Assembly: GCA_030746455.1 (NCBI GenBank)
Contig: JASLMQ010000450.1
Coordinates: forward strand, 1-10,860
DNA from: Candidatus Latescibacterota bacterium
GTDB taxonomy: Bacteria > Latescibacterota > UBA2968 > GCA-2709665
Reading direction: 5' to 3'
Length of the DNA stretch: 10,860 bases
Shown here: piece by piece, positions 1 to 6,311 of the stretch
Numbering within the stretch: position 1 is the first letter of the stretch
How the letters are laid out: each line of letters begins with the position of its first letter
Notes under the pieces: model-generated
Databases searched by the model: none
Told to the model about the DNA's origin: nothing
The model's input: only the letters and a program-made list of their open reading frames with translations
Program-made: the position numbers and the translations under genes

Positions 1-459
1 CGCGTCAAGCCGGGTCGGACGGTCTACGCGGTGCCGAGCCTGGGCAGCCGGCTCTTCGAGGTGCCCAAGCTCCGCGGACAGACCCTGCGCCAGGTCCGGA
101 GCGCGGTGCAGCAGAGCGGGCTGATCGTGGGCGAGATCACCGAGGAGCCCCACAGCCGGGTGAAGGAAGGACTCGTCTCCAGCCAGAGCCTTGCCCCTGG
201 AGAGAAGGTGGCGCGGGACACGCCCATCGACATCGTGATTAGCACGGGTCCGCCCCGGGAGCTGGTGCCGATGCCCAATCTGGTGGGACAGACGCTCGCC
301 CGGGCGCGTAAGGACCTGGCCACGCTCGAGCTCCGGCCGAACGTGCGCTACTCGTTCAGCACCTCGTTCCTGCCGAATACGGTGATACGGCATGTGCCGG
401 CGGCGGGGGATTCGATCAAGCGGGGTGCGAGAGTGGAATTGATCGTCTGCAAGCTCTGA
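1..459 (+). CDS. PASTA-repeat protein, C-terminal part (5' end outside window)
   Basis: The reading frame is open from the first base, so the start lies upstream; 152 residues are visible. The visible part is built of PASTA repeats: the tail of one (about residues 1-15), a full one beginning at VPKLRGQTL (about residues 20-82) and a last one beginning at MPNLVGQTLARA (about 88-152), which ends the protein. PASTA domains bind peptidoglycan fragments or beta-lactams in Ser/Thr kinases and class A penicillin-binding proteins, but short stand-alone PASTA proteins also occur. No kinase or transpeptidase domain is in view, so which parent this is cannot be decided. It would act outside the cytoplasmic membrane, presumably anchored by an N-terminal segment not seen here. 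It lies on the same strand as rpe, with about 130 bases between them. Confidence 0.85.
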   Translation, partial: RVKPGRTVYAVPSLGSRLFEVPKLRGQTLRQVRSAVQQSGLIVGEITEEPHSRVKEGLVSSQSLAPGEKVARDTPIDIVISTGPPRELVPMPNLVGQTLARARKDLATLELRPNVRYSFSTSFLPNTVIRHVPAAGDSIKRGARVELIVCKL

Positions 460-464
460 TGGCG

Positions 465-553
465 GACGACGGACGACAGACCACTGACGACGGCAGAACC
501 GGCCTCGCGGCGCATTGGTTTCTTCTGTCGTCCATCGTCTGTGGTCCGTCGTC
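465..553. repeat. GAC-rich imperfect inverted repeat after the PASTA gene
   Basis: Arms 465-498 and 520-553 are reverse complements at 28 of 34 positions, separated by 21 bases. Each arm is itself made of short GAC/GGAC units (for example GACGACGGACGACAGACCAC), so it is partly low-complexity. It starts five bases after the PASTA stop codon and could fold into a long hairpin that ends or protects the upstream transcript. There is no T-run after it, so an intrinsic terminator is not proven. It may equally be one copy of a dispersed intergenic repeat. Confidence 0.6.
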
Positions 554-592
554 TTGGTAAGAGGCCACGCAATCTGAGGAATGGGCTTTCCA

Positions 593-1255
593 ATGGTCAA
601 GATCGCTCCATCATTCCTGTCGGCTGATTTTCGGACGCTGGAGCACGAGGTGCGTGCGGTGGAGGCCGCGGGCGCGGAATACATCCATCTGGACGTGATG
701 GACGGCCATTTCGTGCCCAACCTGACGTTCGGGCCGCTCGTTGTGGACGCGGTGCGCAAGCTCACGGGGCTCACGCTGGACACGCACCTGATGATCACCG
801 ATCCCGGCCAGTACCTCCAGCCGTTCGCCGACAGCGGCGCGGATATCCTGACGGTGCACGTGGAGATCGATGCCGACCTCCCCGAACTGCTGGGCCGGAT
901 CCGCGACGCGGGGATGCGGTCCGGCGCGTCGGTGAAGCCCGCCACGCCGGCGGACGTGCTGTTTCCCCTGCTGCCGAGCCTAGACCTCGCCCTGGTGATG
1001 TCCGTGGAGCCGGGTTTCGGCGGGCAGTCGTTCATGCCCGAGTCTCTGCCCAAGGTGCGCGCGCTGAAGGACGAGATCGCGCGGCAGGGGACCGGCACCG
1101 AGATCGAGATCGACGGGGGGATCGGGACGGACAACGCAGGGGAGGTGGCAGCGGCGGGGGCGGAGGTGCTGGTGGCGGGGTCGTCGGTCTTCCGGGATGG
1201 GAAGGTGAGTGAGAACGTTGCAGCACTGAGACGGGCAGCGGAGGGGGCAAACTGA
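593..1255 (+). CDS. rpe: Ribulose-phosphate 3-epimerase
   Basis: Interconverts D-ribulose 5-phosphate and D-xylulose 5-phosphate in the cytosolic pentose phosphate pathway (and Calvin cycle where present). The TIM-barrel signatures appear in order: APSFLSADF near the N-terminus, YIHLDVMDGHFVPN (residues 30-43), THLM, VHVE, VMSVEPGFGGQ, IDGGI and VAGSSVF. His32, Asp34, His65 and the Asp of IDGG are the expected metal ligands and catalytic acids. At 220 residues it is full length. An in-frame ATG at 581 would add four residues but abuts the GAGGA at 576-580. The ATG at 593 gives the usual MVKIAPS start with a Shine-Dalgarno 12 bases upstream, so I prefer 593. It sits between a PASTA gene and a long non-coding stretch. 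Confidence 0.95.
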   Translation: MVKIAPSFLSADFRTLEHEVRAVEAAGAEYIHLDVMDGHFVPNLTFGPLVVDAVRKLTGLTLDTHLMITDPGQYLQPFADSGADILTVHVEIDADLPELLGRIRDAGMRSGASVKPATPADVLFPLLPSLDLALVMSVEPGFGGQSFMPESLPKVRALKDEIARQGTGTEIEIDGGIGTDNAGEVAAAGAEVLVAGSSVFRDGKVSENVAALRRAAEGAN

Positions 1256-1326
1256 AAAGTACGGCCTGATCTGCCTCAGTGGTAGGGCGAAACCTGGGGA
1301 ACCCGAGGCTCAACTGCCAACACGCC

Positions 1327-1351
1327 CTCGCACGGGTGAAGCCCGTGCGAG
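1327..1351. repeat. REP-like hairpin 1
   Basis: Perfect 10-bp stem CTCGCACGGG / CCCGTGCGAG with a TGAAG loop, 72 bases after the rpe stop. It may end the rpe transcript, but no T-run follows. Its form resembles dispersed bacterial intergenic palindromes. Confidence 0.7.
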
Positions 1352-1407
1352 ATGGCCCCCTGTGGAAGGGAGGCGGACGGGAACGTTACGGGCGGTAGTG
1401 GCCCAAT

Positions 1408-1432
1408 TTCCCCCCTTTCGTAAAGGGGGGAA
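1408..1432. repeat. Poly-C/poly-G hairpin of a widespread intergenic type
   Basis: Perfect 11-bp stem TTCCCCCCTTT / AAAGGGGGGAA with a CGT loop, followed by another AAGGGGGG block at 1436-1443. This C6T3...A3G6...AAGGGGGG pattern is a dispersed repeat known from many unrelated bacterial genomes and is often mis-translated as protein with PPL-KGG strings. Here too it opens false frames on both strands. Confidence 0.75.
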
Positions 1433-1572
1433 TACAAGGGGGGATAGAGCGCAAGACGCGATCGCGTGCACGATTCGCTCCGAACGGGATACCACGACCT
1501 TGAGTCGTTCCAGCCACCCGGGGTTCGTGCTCGCAACACAGCTACTCGGATAGGGCCACCGAAGGCCGTAAT

Positions 1573-1621
1573 GCAGGGCCGCACCACCTGACGTCTCCAA
1601 CCAGACGCGGTGCGGCCCTGC
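1573..1621. repeat. Long nested hairpin
   Basis: Outer perfect 13-bp stem GCAGGGCCGCACC (1573-1585) / GGTGCGGCCCTGC (1609-1621). Inside it, a second stem CGTCT (1592-1596) / AGACG (1603-1607) has a CCAACC loop. The nested form suggests a folded RNA or a REP/BIME-type element rather than a protein-binding site. Confidence 0.75.
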
Positions 1622-1759
1622 GTTGGCGTACGGGCAGACGCCCGAGGTTGAGAGGTCTGGTACTGCCTCCCGGACCCTATTCGCCAATCTGCTCCTGCGT
1701 ACCTGGAAAAACGGGCACGATTCGGACCTTTCTGGAGTAGCGTCTTCGCCATTTCGTTG

Positions 1760-1788
1760 TTGCACAAAGCCCTGGGCTCCTGTATATT
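1760..1788 (+). promoter_or_regulatory. Sigma70-type promoter of ffh operon
   Basis: -35 TTGCAC (1760-1765), 17-bp spacer, -10 TATATT (1783-1788), preceded by TG. Transcription should start near 1795, leaving a leader of about 42 bases before the ffh ATG. In the leader, CCCCG (1817-1821) can pair with CGGGG (1825-1829), which partly covers the Shine-Dalgarno GGGGAGG (1826-1832). Confidence 0.75.
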
Positions 1789-1837
1789 ATCAGGTCTTGC
1801 GCCGATATGACCACCCCCCCGATCCGGGGAGGCCCGA

Positions 1838-3166
1838 ATGTTCGATCACCTGACCGAAAAGCTCGAAGGGGTCTTCAAGAAGCTGCGCGGTCACGGGAAG
1901 CTGACGGAAGCCAATATCGAGGAGGCGCTCCGTGAGGTGCGCCGGGCGCTGCTCGAGGCCGACGTCAACTACAAGGTCGCCCGGTCGTTCATCACGCGGG
2001 TGAAGGAACGGGCCATCGGGCAGGAGGTGTTCCGGAGCATCACGCCGGGACAGCAGGTGGTCAAGGCGGTCCACGAGGAGCTCGTCCACCTGATGGGCGA
2101 TGCCCACCAGGAGCTCAACCTGCCGGGCCCGCCGCCGAACGTGGTGATGGTGGTGGGGCTACAGGGCTCGGGCAAGACGACGCTGTGCGCGAAGCTGGCG
2201 CGTATGCTCAAGTCCAAGGGACGGCGGCCGCTGCTGGTGGCGGCGGACGTGTACCGGCCCGCGGCGATCGAGCAGCTGTGCGTGCTGGGCGAGTCGGTGG
2301 AGGTTCCGGTCCACCGCGCCCCCGAGGGCACCGATCCGGTCGACATCTGCACCGCGGCGGTGGAGCGGGCGAAGTCGGAGAACCTGGACCCGGTCATTCT
2401 GGATACGGCGGGCCGGCTCCACGTGGACGACGAGCGGATGGGCGAGGTGGAGGGGATCCGCGAGGCGGCGTCTCCGGCGGAGATCCTGTTCGTTGCCGAC
2501 GGGATGACGGGCCAGGACGCCGTGAACGCGGCGTCGGCCTTCCACGAGCGGCTGGCGTTCACGGGCGTGGTGCTCACGCGGCTGGACAGCGACACGCGGG
2601 GCGGCGCGGCGCTCTCGATCCGAGAGGTGACGGGCGTCCCGATCAAGTTCGCGGGCGTGAGCGAGAAGGTGGATGGCCTGGAGCCGTTCCACCCCGACCG
2701 CATGGCCTCCCGCATCCTGGGGATGGGCGACATCGTCACCCTGGTGGAGAAGGCGGGGGATGCGGTTGACGAGGAACAGGCGCGCGACCTCGAGAAGAAG
2801 CTCCGCACGGCCACGTTCACGTATGACGACTTCCTGGAGCAGCTCGACCAGGTCCGAAAGATGGGACCGCTGAATCAGCTGCTCGAGATGATCCCCGGCG
2901 CGGGGAAGGCGCTGCAAGGCATCCAGGTGGACGACGATGCGTTCGTCCACATCGAGGCGATCATCCAGTCGATGACGGCTGAGGAACGGGGGAACCCCCA
3001 GATCCTGAACGGCAGCCGACGTCGACGGATCGCGCGTGGCAGCGGAACCCGCATCCAGGATGTGAACCGGTTGGTGAAGCAGTTCGGAACGATGCAGAAG
3101 ATGATGAAGCGGATGGGGAAGATGGACAAGCGGGGCCGCGGAATGCCGATGCCCCTTTTCGGATAG
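1838..3166 (+). CDS. ffh: Signal recognition particle protein Ffh (SRP54)
   Basis: GTPase that binds SRP RNA and signal peptides of nascent chains and docks with FtsY at the membrane. The N domain covers about residues 1-95. The G domain carries Walker A GLQGSGKTT (107-115), DVYRPAAIEQL, the DTAGRLHVD switch (189-197), TRLDSDTRGGAALS (247-260) and SEKVDGLEPFHPDRMASRILGMGD. The methionine-rich M domain follows, with MIPGAGKALQ, the SRP-RNA-binding NGSRRRRIARGSG (391-403) and the MQKMMKRMGKM helix. At 442 residues it is full length. The G4 motif reads TRLD rather than the more common TKLD, and a Ser replaces Gly before EK in the closing loop; these look like lineage variants, not damage. GGGGAGG lies five bases before the ATG. 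It is first of a close-packed run with rpsP, rimM, trmD and rplS. Confidence 0.97.
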   Translation: MFDHLTEKLEGVFKKLRGHGKLTEANIEEALREVRRALLEADVNYKVARSFITRVKERAIGQEVFRSITPGQQVVKAVHEELVHLMGDAHQELNLPGPPPNVVMVVGLQGSGKTTLCAKLARMLKSKGRRPLLVAADVYRPAAIEQLCVLGESVEVPVHRAPEGTDPVDICTAAVERAKSENLDPVILDTAGRLHVDDERMGEVEGIREAASPAEILFVADGMTGQDAVNAASAFHERLAFTGVVLTRLDSDTRGGAALSIREVTGVPIKFAGVSEKVDGLEPFHPDRMASRILGMGDIVTLVEKAGDAVDEEQARDLEKKLRTATFTYDDFLEQLDQVRKMGPLNQLLEMIPGAGKALQGIQVDDDAFVHIEAIIQSMTAEERGNPQILNGSRRRRIARGSGTRIQDVNRLVKQFGTMQKMMKRMGKMDKRGRGMPMPLFG

Positions 3167-3187
3167 CGGTATCAGGAGGAGGACGGT

Positions 3188-3517
3188 TTGGTCAGAATTC
3201 GTTTGAGGCGTATGGGTAAGAGGAACGCGCCCTTCTATCGGATGGTTGCCGCCCACGACACTAAGCCTCGGGACGGCCGGTTCCTCGAAATTCTTGGGTA
3301 CTACGACCCAAAGAGGCAGCCTGAGATCCTCGAGCTGAAGGAAGAGCGGGTGATCCACTGGCTCTCGAAGGGTGCCTCGCCCAGCGACACCGCGCGGAGC
3401 CTGCTCCGGAAGAAGGGGATCCTCAAGCGCTGGCACGACAGCCGCGTTGGAACGACCGAGGAGACCGCAGAGGCCGAGGGCGGCACCGAGGCAGAAGCAG
3501 CCACGGCCGAGAGCTAG
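3188..3517 (+). CDS. rpsP: Small ribosomal subunit protein bS16
   Basis: Structural protein of the 30S subunit that binds 16S rRNA during assembly. The N-terminus MVRIRLRRMGKRNAPFYRMV and the segment DGRFLEILGYYDPK are diagnostic, followed by VIHWLSKGASPSDTARSLLRKKGI. At 109 residues it is longer than the E. coli protein. The extra part is an acidic, low-complexity tail rich in Glu, Ala and Thr (about residues 90-109), as seen in several phyla. Translation must start at TTG 3188: a strong AGGAGGAGG (3175-3182) lies five bases before it and no ATG or GTG fits the conserved start. It lies 21 bases after ffh and three bases before rimM. Confidence 0.96.
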   Translation: MVRIRLRRMGKRNAPFYRMVAAHDTKPRDGRFLEILGYYDPKRQPEILELKEERVIHWLSKGASPSDTARSLLRKKGILKRWHDSRVGTTEETAEAEGGTEAEAATAES

Positions 3518-3520
3518 GAT

Positions 3521-4045
3521 TTGGCGCAGCTCCCCCCGGACGCGGGAGACTTCGTCGCCGTCGGGAAGGTTCAGAAGCCGAGGGGAATCCGAGGCGAGGT
3601 GTACTTCTTCCCGCTGACGGATTTCCCCGAGCGATTCGACGGCCTCGAGACGATCGTGGTGGAGAAGCCCGACGGCAGCCGCTCCTCCCTCGATGTAGAC
3701 GGCGTCCGATTCTACGGCAAGCGGCCGACGATCAAGTTTCGCGGGGTCGGAACACCCGAGGCCGTGGACCGGTTCCGGGGCAGCCTTCTGCTGGTCCCGC
3801 GCGATCAGGTCCACCCCCTTCCCGAAGACACGTTCTACGTCTTCGAGGTGGTGGGGCTGAAGGTCGAGACGGAGGACGGAGAGGCGGTGGGGCAGGTGAA
3901 GGATGTGTTGAGCCTCCCGGCCAACGACGTCTACGTGGTGGAGCGTGAGGGGAAGGAGTTGCTCCTTCCCGCGGTACGCGACGTGATGCAGGTGGACCTG
4001 GAGGGCGGACGCGTGATCGTCCGCGGCGTCGAAGACCTGTTGTAA
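3521..4045 (+). CDS. rimM: Ribosome maturation factor RimM
   Basis: Assists 16S processing and assembly of the 30S head near bS16/uS19. The N-terminal RimM domain starts at [29 protein letters not shown] (begins at residue 11) and runs through [14 protein letters not shown]. The C-terminal PRC-barrel domain runs from about residue 100 ([13 protein letters not shown]) through [17 protein letters not shown] to [11 protein letters not shown]. At 174 residues it is the usual size. The start is TTG 3521, three bases after the rpsP stop; the AGGA overlapping that stop is very close, so translation is probably coupled to rpsP. It has the usual rpsP-rimM-trmD context. Confidence 0.95.
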   Translation: MAQLPPDAGDFVAVGKVQKPRGIRGEVYFFPLTDFPERFDGLETIVVEKPDGSRSSLDVDGVRFYGKRPTIKFRGVGTPEAVDRFRGSLLLVPRDQVHPLPEDTFYVFEVVGLKVETEDGEAVGQVKDVLSLPANDVYVVEREGKELLLPAVRDVMQVDLEGGRVIVRGVEDLL

Positions 4046-4056
4046 GGCCCATGTCC

Positions 4057-4761
4057 ATGCGCATCGATGTTCTGACCATATTCCCGAGCCTCATTCGGGA
4101 CGTTCTTTCATATAGCATCCCCGGACGCGCGATCAAGTCGGGCCTGGTGGATGTGCAGGTGACCGACCTGCGGGATTTCACGGAGGACGTCCATCGCACG
4201 GTGGACGACACCCCGTACGGCGGCGGCGCGGGAATGGTGTTCAAGCCCGAGCCGATCGCGCAGGCGCTCAAGTCGATCGGCGACGGGGAGGCACCCAGGC
4301 CGGTGATCTTCCTGACGCCCGAGGGCCGGCGGTTGGACCAGGCCATGGCCAACCGGCTGTCGCTGGAGCCGCGCCTGGTGTTCCTGTGCGGGCGTTACCG
4401 CGGGATCGACGAGCGGATCCGCGAGCGGTACGTGACCGAGGAGATCTCGGTCGGCGACTACGTGCTGAGCGGCGGGGAGCTTCCGGCGCTGGTGCTGATC
4501 GACGCGGTGGTGCGGCTGATCCCCGGGGCGGTGGGCGATGCCGAGTCGGCCCTGGAGGATTCGTTCCAGGACGGGCTGCTGGACTGCCCGTGGTACACGC
4601 GGCCGCACACGTTCGAGGGGCTCGAGGTCCCGGACGTGCTGACGGGCGGGAACCACCGCGAGATCGCCGAGTGGCGCAGGGAGCAGGCGATCCAGCGGAC
4701 GCGTGAGCGACGACCGGACTTATTGGAAGAGCAATCGCAGGGGGAAACAGATAAGTACTGA
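4057..4761 (+). CDS. trmD: tRNA (guanine37-N1)-methyltransferase TrmD
   Basis: Uses S-adenosylmethionine to methylate G37 beside the anticodon of tRNAs with G36, preventing +1 frameshifts. It is a SPOUT-fold dimer. Signatures are [10 protein letters not shown] at the start, [26 protein letters not shown], the knot segment [12 protein letters not shown] and [25 protein letters not shown]. They are followed by [16 protein letters not shown], which holds the catalytic Asp (residue 168 from this start). Trp stands where many homologues have His in PHYTRP. An in-frame ATG at 4051 would add Met-Ser. I chose 4057 because MRIDVLT is the family start and AAGG (4044-4047) is then nine bases upstream. 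It begins 11 bases after rimM. Confidence 0.95.
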   Translation: MRIDVLTIFPSLIRDVLSYSIPGRAIKSGLVDVQVTDLRDFTEDVHRTVDDTPYGGGAGMVFKPEPIAQALKSIGDGEAPRPVIFLTPEGRRLDQAMANRLSLEPRLVFLCGRYRGIDERIRERYVTEEISVGDYVLSGGELPALVLIDAVVRLIPGAVGDAESALEDSFQDGLLDCPWYTRPHTFEGLEVPDVLTGGNHREIAEWRREQAIQRTRERRPDLLEEQSQGETDKY

Positions 4762-4782
4762 TTAGGAGAGGAAAACGGTACC

Positions 4783-5202
4783 ATGGACGCAGTGATGAAG
4801 GCATTGGCCGAAGACCAGATCCGGACCGATCATCCCGAATTCGGGGCGGGCGACACCGTTCGCGTGCACGTCCGCGTGATCGAGGGTGAGAAGGAGCGGA
4901 CCCAGGTTTTCGAGGGCGTTGTGATCCAGCGCCGGGGGGGTGGGATTCAGGAGACCTTCACGGTTCGCAAGATCGCCGTGGGTGGTGTTGGGGTCGAGCG
5001 GATCTTTCCGCTGAACTCGCCGCGCATCGCGCGGATCGAGCCGATCCGGCGCGGGCAGGTGCGCCGGGCGCGAATCACCTACCTGCGCGAACTTCGCGGA
5101 CGGGCGGCACGGATCACGGAGAAGCGCACGGCTCGACCCGACAAGCCGGTGGTGCCGGTCGAGGGCACGGCAGAGGAGCAGACTGCCGAATCCGAGGAGT
5201 AG
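4783..5202 (+). CDS. rplS: Large ribosomal subunit protein bL19
   Basis: 50S protein at the 30S-50S interface. The family pattern is clear: [26 protein letters not shown] (residues 21-46), [38 protein letters not shown] and [12 protein letters not shown]. At 139 residues it has an extended tail rich in Glu and Pro beyond the conserved core, which ends near residue 110. A good Shine-Dalgarno AGGAGAGG (4764-4771) precedes the ATG by 11 bases. The gene lies 21 bases after trmD, and the next small membrane gene starts one base after its stop, so the operon clearly continues. Confidence 0.97.
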   Translation: MDAVMKALAEDQIRTDHPEFGAGDTVRVHVRVIEGEKERTQVFEGVVIQRRGGGIQETFTVRKIAVGGVGVERIFPLNSPRIARIEPIRRGQVRRARITYLRELRGRAARITEKRTARPDKPVVPVEGTAEEQTAESEE

Positions 5203-5203
5203 C

Positions 5204-5530
5204 ATGGCACGCCCCCGCAGCAAACCGCGCTCTCGCGACCGGGCTCGGGGTGCCCGAAGGGCGCAGACGGGAACGCCCCAGGTCCCGCGGAAGCTGCCCT
5301 ACACGCGGCGGAACTGGATCGTGTTCGCCGCCGGGATCGGCACGATCCTGATCGGGTATGTGTGCCTTTCGCGGCCGCCCGTGGATGGATTCATGTCGCT
5401 GACGCTGGCGCCCATTCTGCTCGTGCTGGGCTACTGCGTGCTGATTCCGATCGCTTTGCTGCTGGGACCGGGGCAAGCCGATCAGGACGAGAAAGGGGCG
5501 GAACAGCCTGGACAGAACGTGGGCGGTTAG
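5204..5530 (+). CDS. Small two-helix membrane protein, DUF3098-like
   Basis: The 108-residue product has a strongly basic N-terminus (about residues 1-36, many Arg), then two hydrophobic segments: WIVFAAGIGTILIGYVCL (about 38-55) and LTLAPILLVLGYCVLIPIAL (about 66-85). A short acidic/polar tail ends in Gly. The layout LPYTRRNW...IGYVCL...TLAPILLVLGY resembles the DUF3098 family of small inner-membrane proteins, whose role is unknown; I rank this as likely, not certain. The start is one base after the rplS stop, with GAGGA just upstream, so it is probably translationally coupled. Its last three codons and TAG stop (5528-5530) lie inside the tRNA-Val gene that starts at 5521, an overlap of 10 bases. 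Confidence 0.75.
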   Translation: MARPRSKPRSRDRARGARRAQTGTPQVPRKLPYTRRNWIVFAAGIGTILIGYVCLSRPPVDGFMSLTLAPILLVLGYCVLIPIALLLGPGQADQDEKGAEQPGQNVGG

Positions 5531-5597
5531 CTCAGCTGGTTAGAGCGCCTGCCTTACAAGCAGGGGGTCACTGGTTCGAGTCCAGTATCGCCCACCA
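5521..5597 (+). tRNA. tRNA-Val (anticodon UAC)
   Basis: A complete cloverleaf: acceptor stem GGGCGGT pairs with ATCGCCC, D arm GCTC/GAGC, and anticodon stem CCTGC/GCAGG around loop CTTACAA, giving anticodon TAC. The T arm is ACTGG-TTCGAGT-CCAGT, with discriminator A and an encoded CCA. Its 5' end overlaps the coding end of the preceding membrane protein gene by 10 bases, and I see no separate promoter in front, so it is probably cut from the rpsP-rplS operon transcript. Everything from 5552 on is duplicated at 10593, so the present 3' half probably came in with the island. Confidence 0.97.
5552..5597 (+). repeat. attL: 3' half of tRNA-Val
   Basis: Identical over 46 bases to 10593-10638. Extending leftwards (5546-5551 against 10587-10592) gives CGCC matching, then two mismatches (TG against CA). 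Crossover therefore fell at or right of 5552, the edge of the anticodon loop. Confidence 0.9.
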
Positions 5598-5611
5598 ATA
5601 TATCGAGATAA

Positions 5612-5649
5612 AACAATGGCTTGCGCATGGACACGTGCAAGCCATTGTT
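5612..5649 (+). terminator. Hairpin just after tRNA-Val
   Basis: Perfect 13-bp stem AACAATGGCTTGC (5612-5624) / GCAAGCCATTGTT (5637-5649) with a 12-base loop, 15 bases after the tRNA CCA. Only TTG and a later TTT follow, so the U-tract is weak and termination may be partial. As it lies inside the island, the element may supply the new transcript end for the tRNA and the operon in front of it. Confidence 0.55.
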
Positions 5650-5658
5650 GCGTTTGGA

Positions 5659-5682
5659 CGCCTGCTAGAAGGCAGGCGGTCA
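5659..5682. repeat. Hairpin resembling the tRNA-Val anticodon arm
   Basis: CGCCTGC (5659-5665) and GCAGGCG (5672-5678) form a perfect 7-bp stem around TAGAAG. The same CGCCTGC...GCAGG-GGTCA frame occurs in the tRNA anticodon arm (5546-5570), with 17 of 18 positions outside the loop identical and a loop one base shorter. This may be a secondary recombinase core site or an old att remnant. Confidence 0.4.
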
Positions 5683-6240
5683 ATACGCTGCTGCTTCCCC
5701 GAAGGACCAGAGGGGATGTGTGTCCAGGCCCTGAAGATACCAGCCAATATACTGTCTTACAATAGATTCGCCGAATGACAGGCTGGTCACCGGGACGACG
5801 TTGCCTACATCAACTGAATAGGGTCTGCCAGAATCGATCGTCTGAACCCTCCGAGTAGTGTGTTACATTATGTGTTACAGACTGTGAACCATCGGACGAG
5901 ATTCTCCCTGCTTCTCGCTGCCGAGTTCCAGAGGTCCAATGAGAACAGGTATGGCCTGGGCTGAGGGAGTGGCGGAGCCGTAGTCGAAGTGTCTGGCGTG
6001 ACATTAGCGGGCGCGTGTTCCGACGTGGCAGGACTGGATTGGGACTGTGACTTCCTGTTGGGGATGAGGACCAGAAGGTTTCGGCGGTCCGTGGGTAAGC
6101 GGTCAGCATTGATGTATGGAGGGAGCTGGCCCCTGCCTCTTGCTTCCGCGCTGAAGGACCACCCAGCAGCAGATGGGGATTCGGCTCCGCACCCGAGGCT
6201 CCCTCGTCCTGGATACGGGGCTCAGGACCTTGCGGGGGTC
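5683..6240. other. Gene-free stretch at the left end of the island
   Basis: About 560 bases without a convincing gene. Short open frames on both strands show no recognisable domain, and one of them (around 5989-6315) runs over the promoter and Shine-Dalgarno of the next gene. This is where an integrase usually lies in tRNA islands, but I could not find a tyrosine recombinase pattern (R...HxxR...Y) in any frame. The only notable element is the paired TGTGTTAC motif at 5859-5879. Confidence 0.5.
5859..5879 (+). promoter_or_regulatory. Paired TGTGTTACA motif, possible recombinase arm site (left)
   Basis: TGTGTTACA-TTA-TGTGTTACA: two direct 9-mers starting 12 bases apart, 262 bases after attL. 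CTCCG lies 10 bases before and GTGAACCA shortly after. The same arrangement is found at the right end (10535-10554). Confidence 0.4.
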
Positions 6241-6269
6241 TTGCAATTTAGGAATCAGATTCCTATATT
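6241..6269 (+). promoter_or_regulatory. Promoter of the ATPase gene
   Basis: -35 TTGCAA (6241-6246), 17-bp spacer, -10 TATATT (6264-6269). Transcription should start near 6276, giving a leader of about 36 bases. GGAG (6301-6304) lies seven bases before the ATG. No promoter is visible before the next gene, so this one may also drive the primase-helicase. Confidence 0.7.
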
Positions 6270-6311
6270 TCCTGAAACGGCAACCGGATACCTCATTCGA
6301 GGAGAACGTGA

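Larger units (their letters stand above)
1256..1759. other. Non-coding stretch with REP-like hairpins between rpe and ffh
   Basis: I see no convincing gene in these 500 bases. Minus-strand frames are open for over 150 codons, but they run straight through the palindromes and have no recognisable protein pattern. The stretch holds three perfect stem-loops (listed separately) and a smaller one, CGGGC-AGAC-GCCCG, at 1631-1644. A further weak stem lies around 1659-1677. No tRNA, SRP RNA or other known RNA could be recognised. Confidence 0.6.

Noticed and set aside
1659..1690. Possible SRP RNA on the minus strand (GGTCCGGGAGGCAGTACC)
   Set aside because: It resembles the GGTCC-GGAA-GGAAGCAG tip only loosely, lacks the conserved GTCAGG side and the AGCA loop, and has no long pairing stem around it.
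1310..1765. Minus-strand open frames of 151 and 163 codons between rpe and ffh
   Set aside because: They translate the palindromic repeats (PPLRKGG-type strings are a known artefact) and have no other support.
2159..3814. Long minus-strand open frame of 551 codons across ffh, rpsP and rimM
   Set aside because: It is antisense to three clear genes, has no recognisable protein pattern and is the usual shadow of GC-rich coding sequence.
5362..5778. Plus-strand frame of 138 codons running through tRNA-Val
   Set aside because: It overlaps the membrane protein gene and contains translated tRNA sequence (GGHWFESS-type strings), a common artefact.
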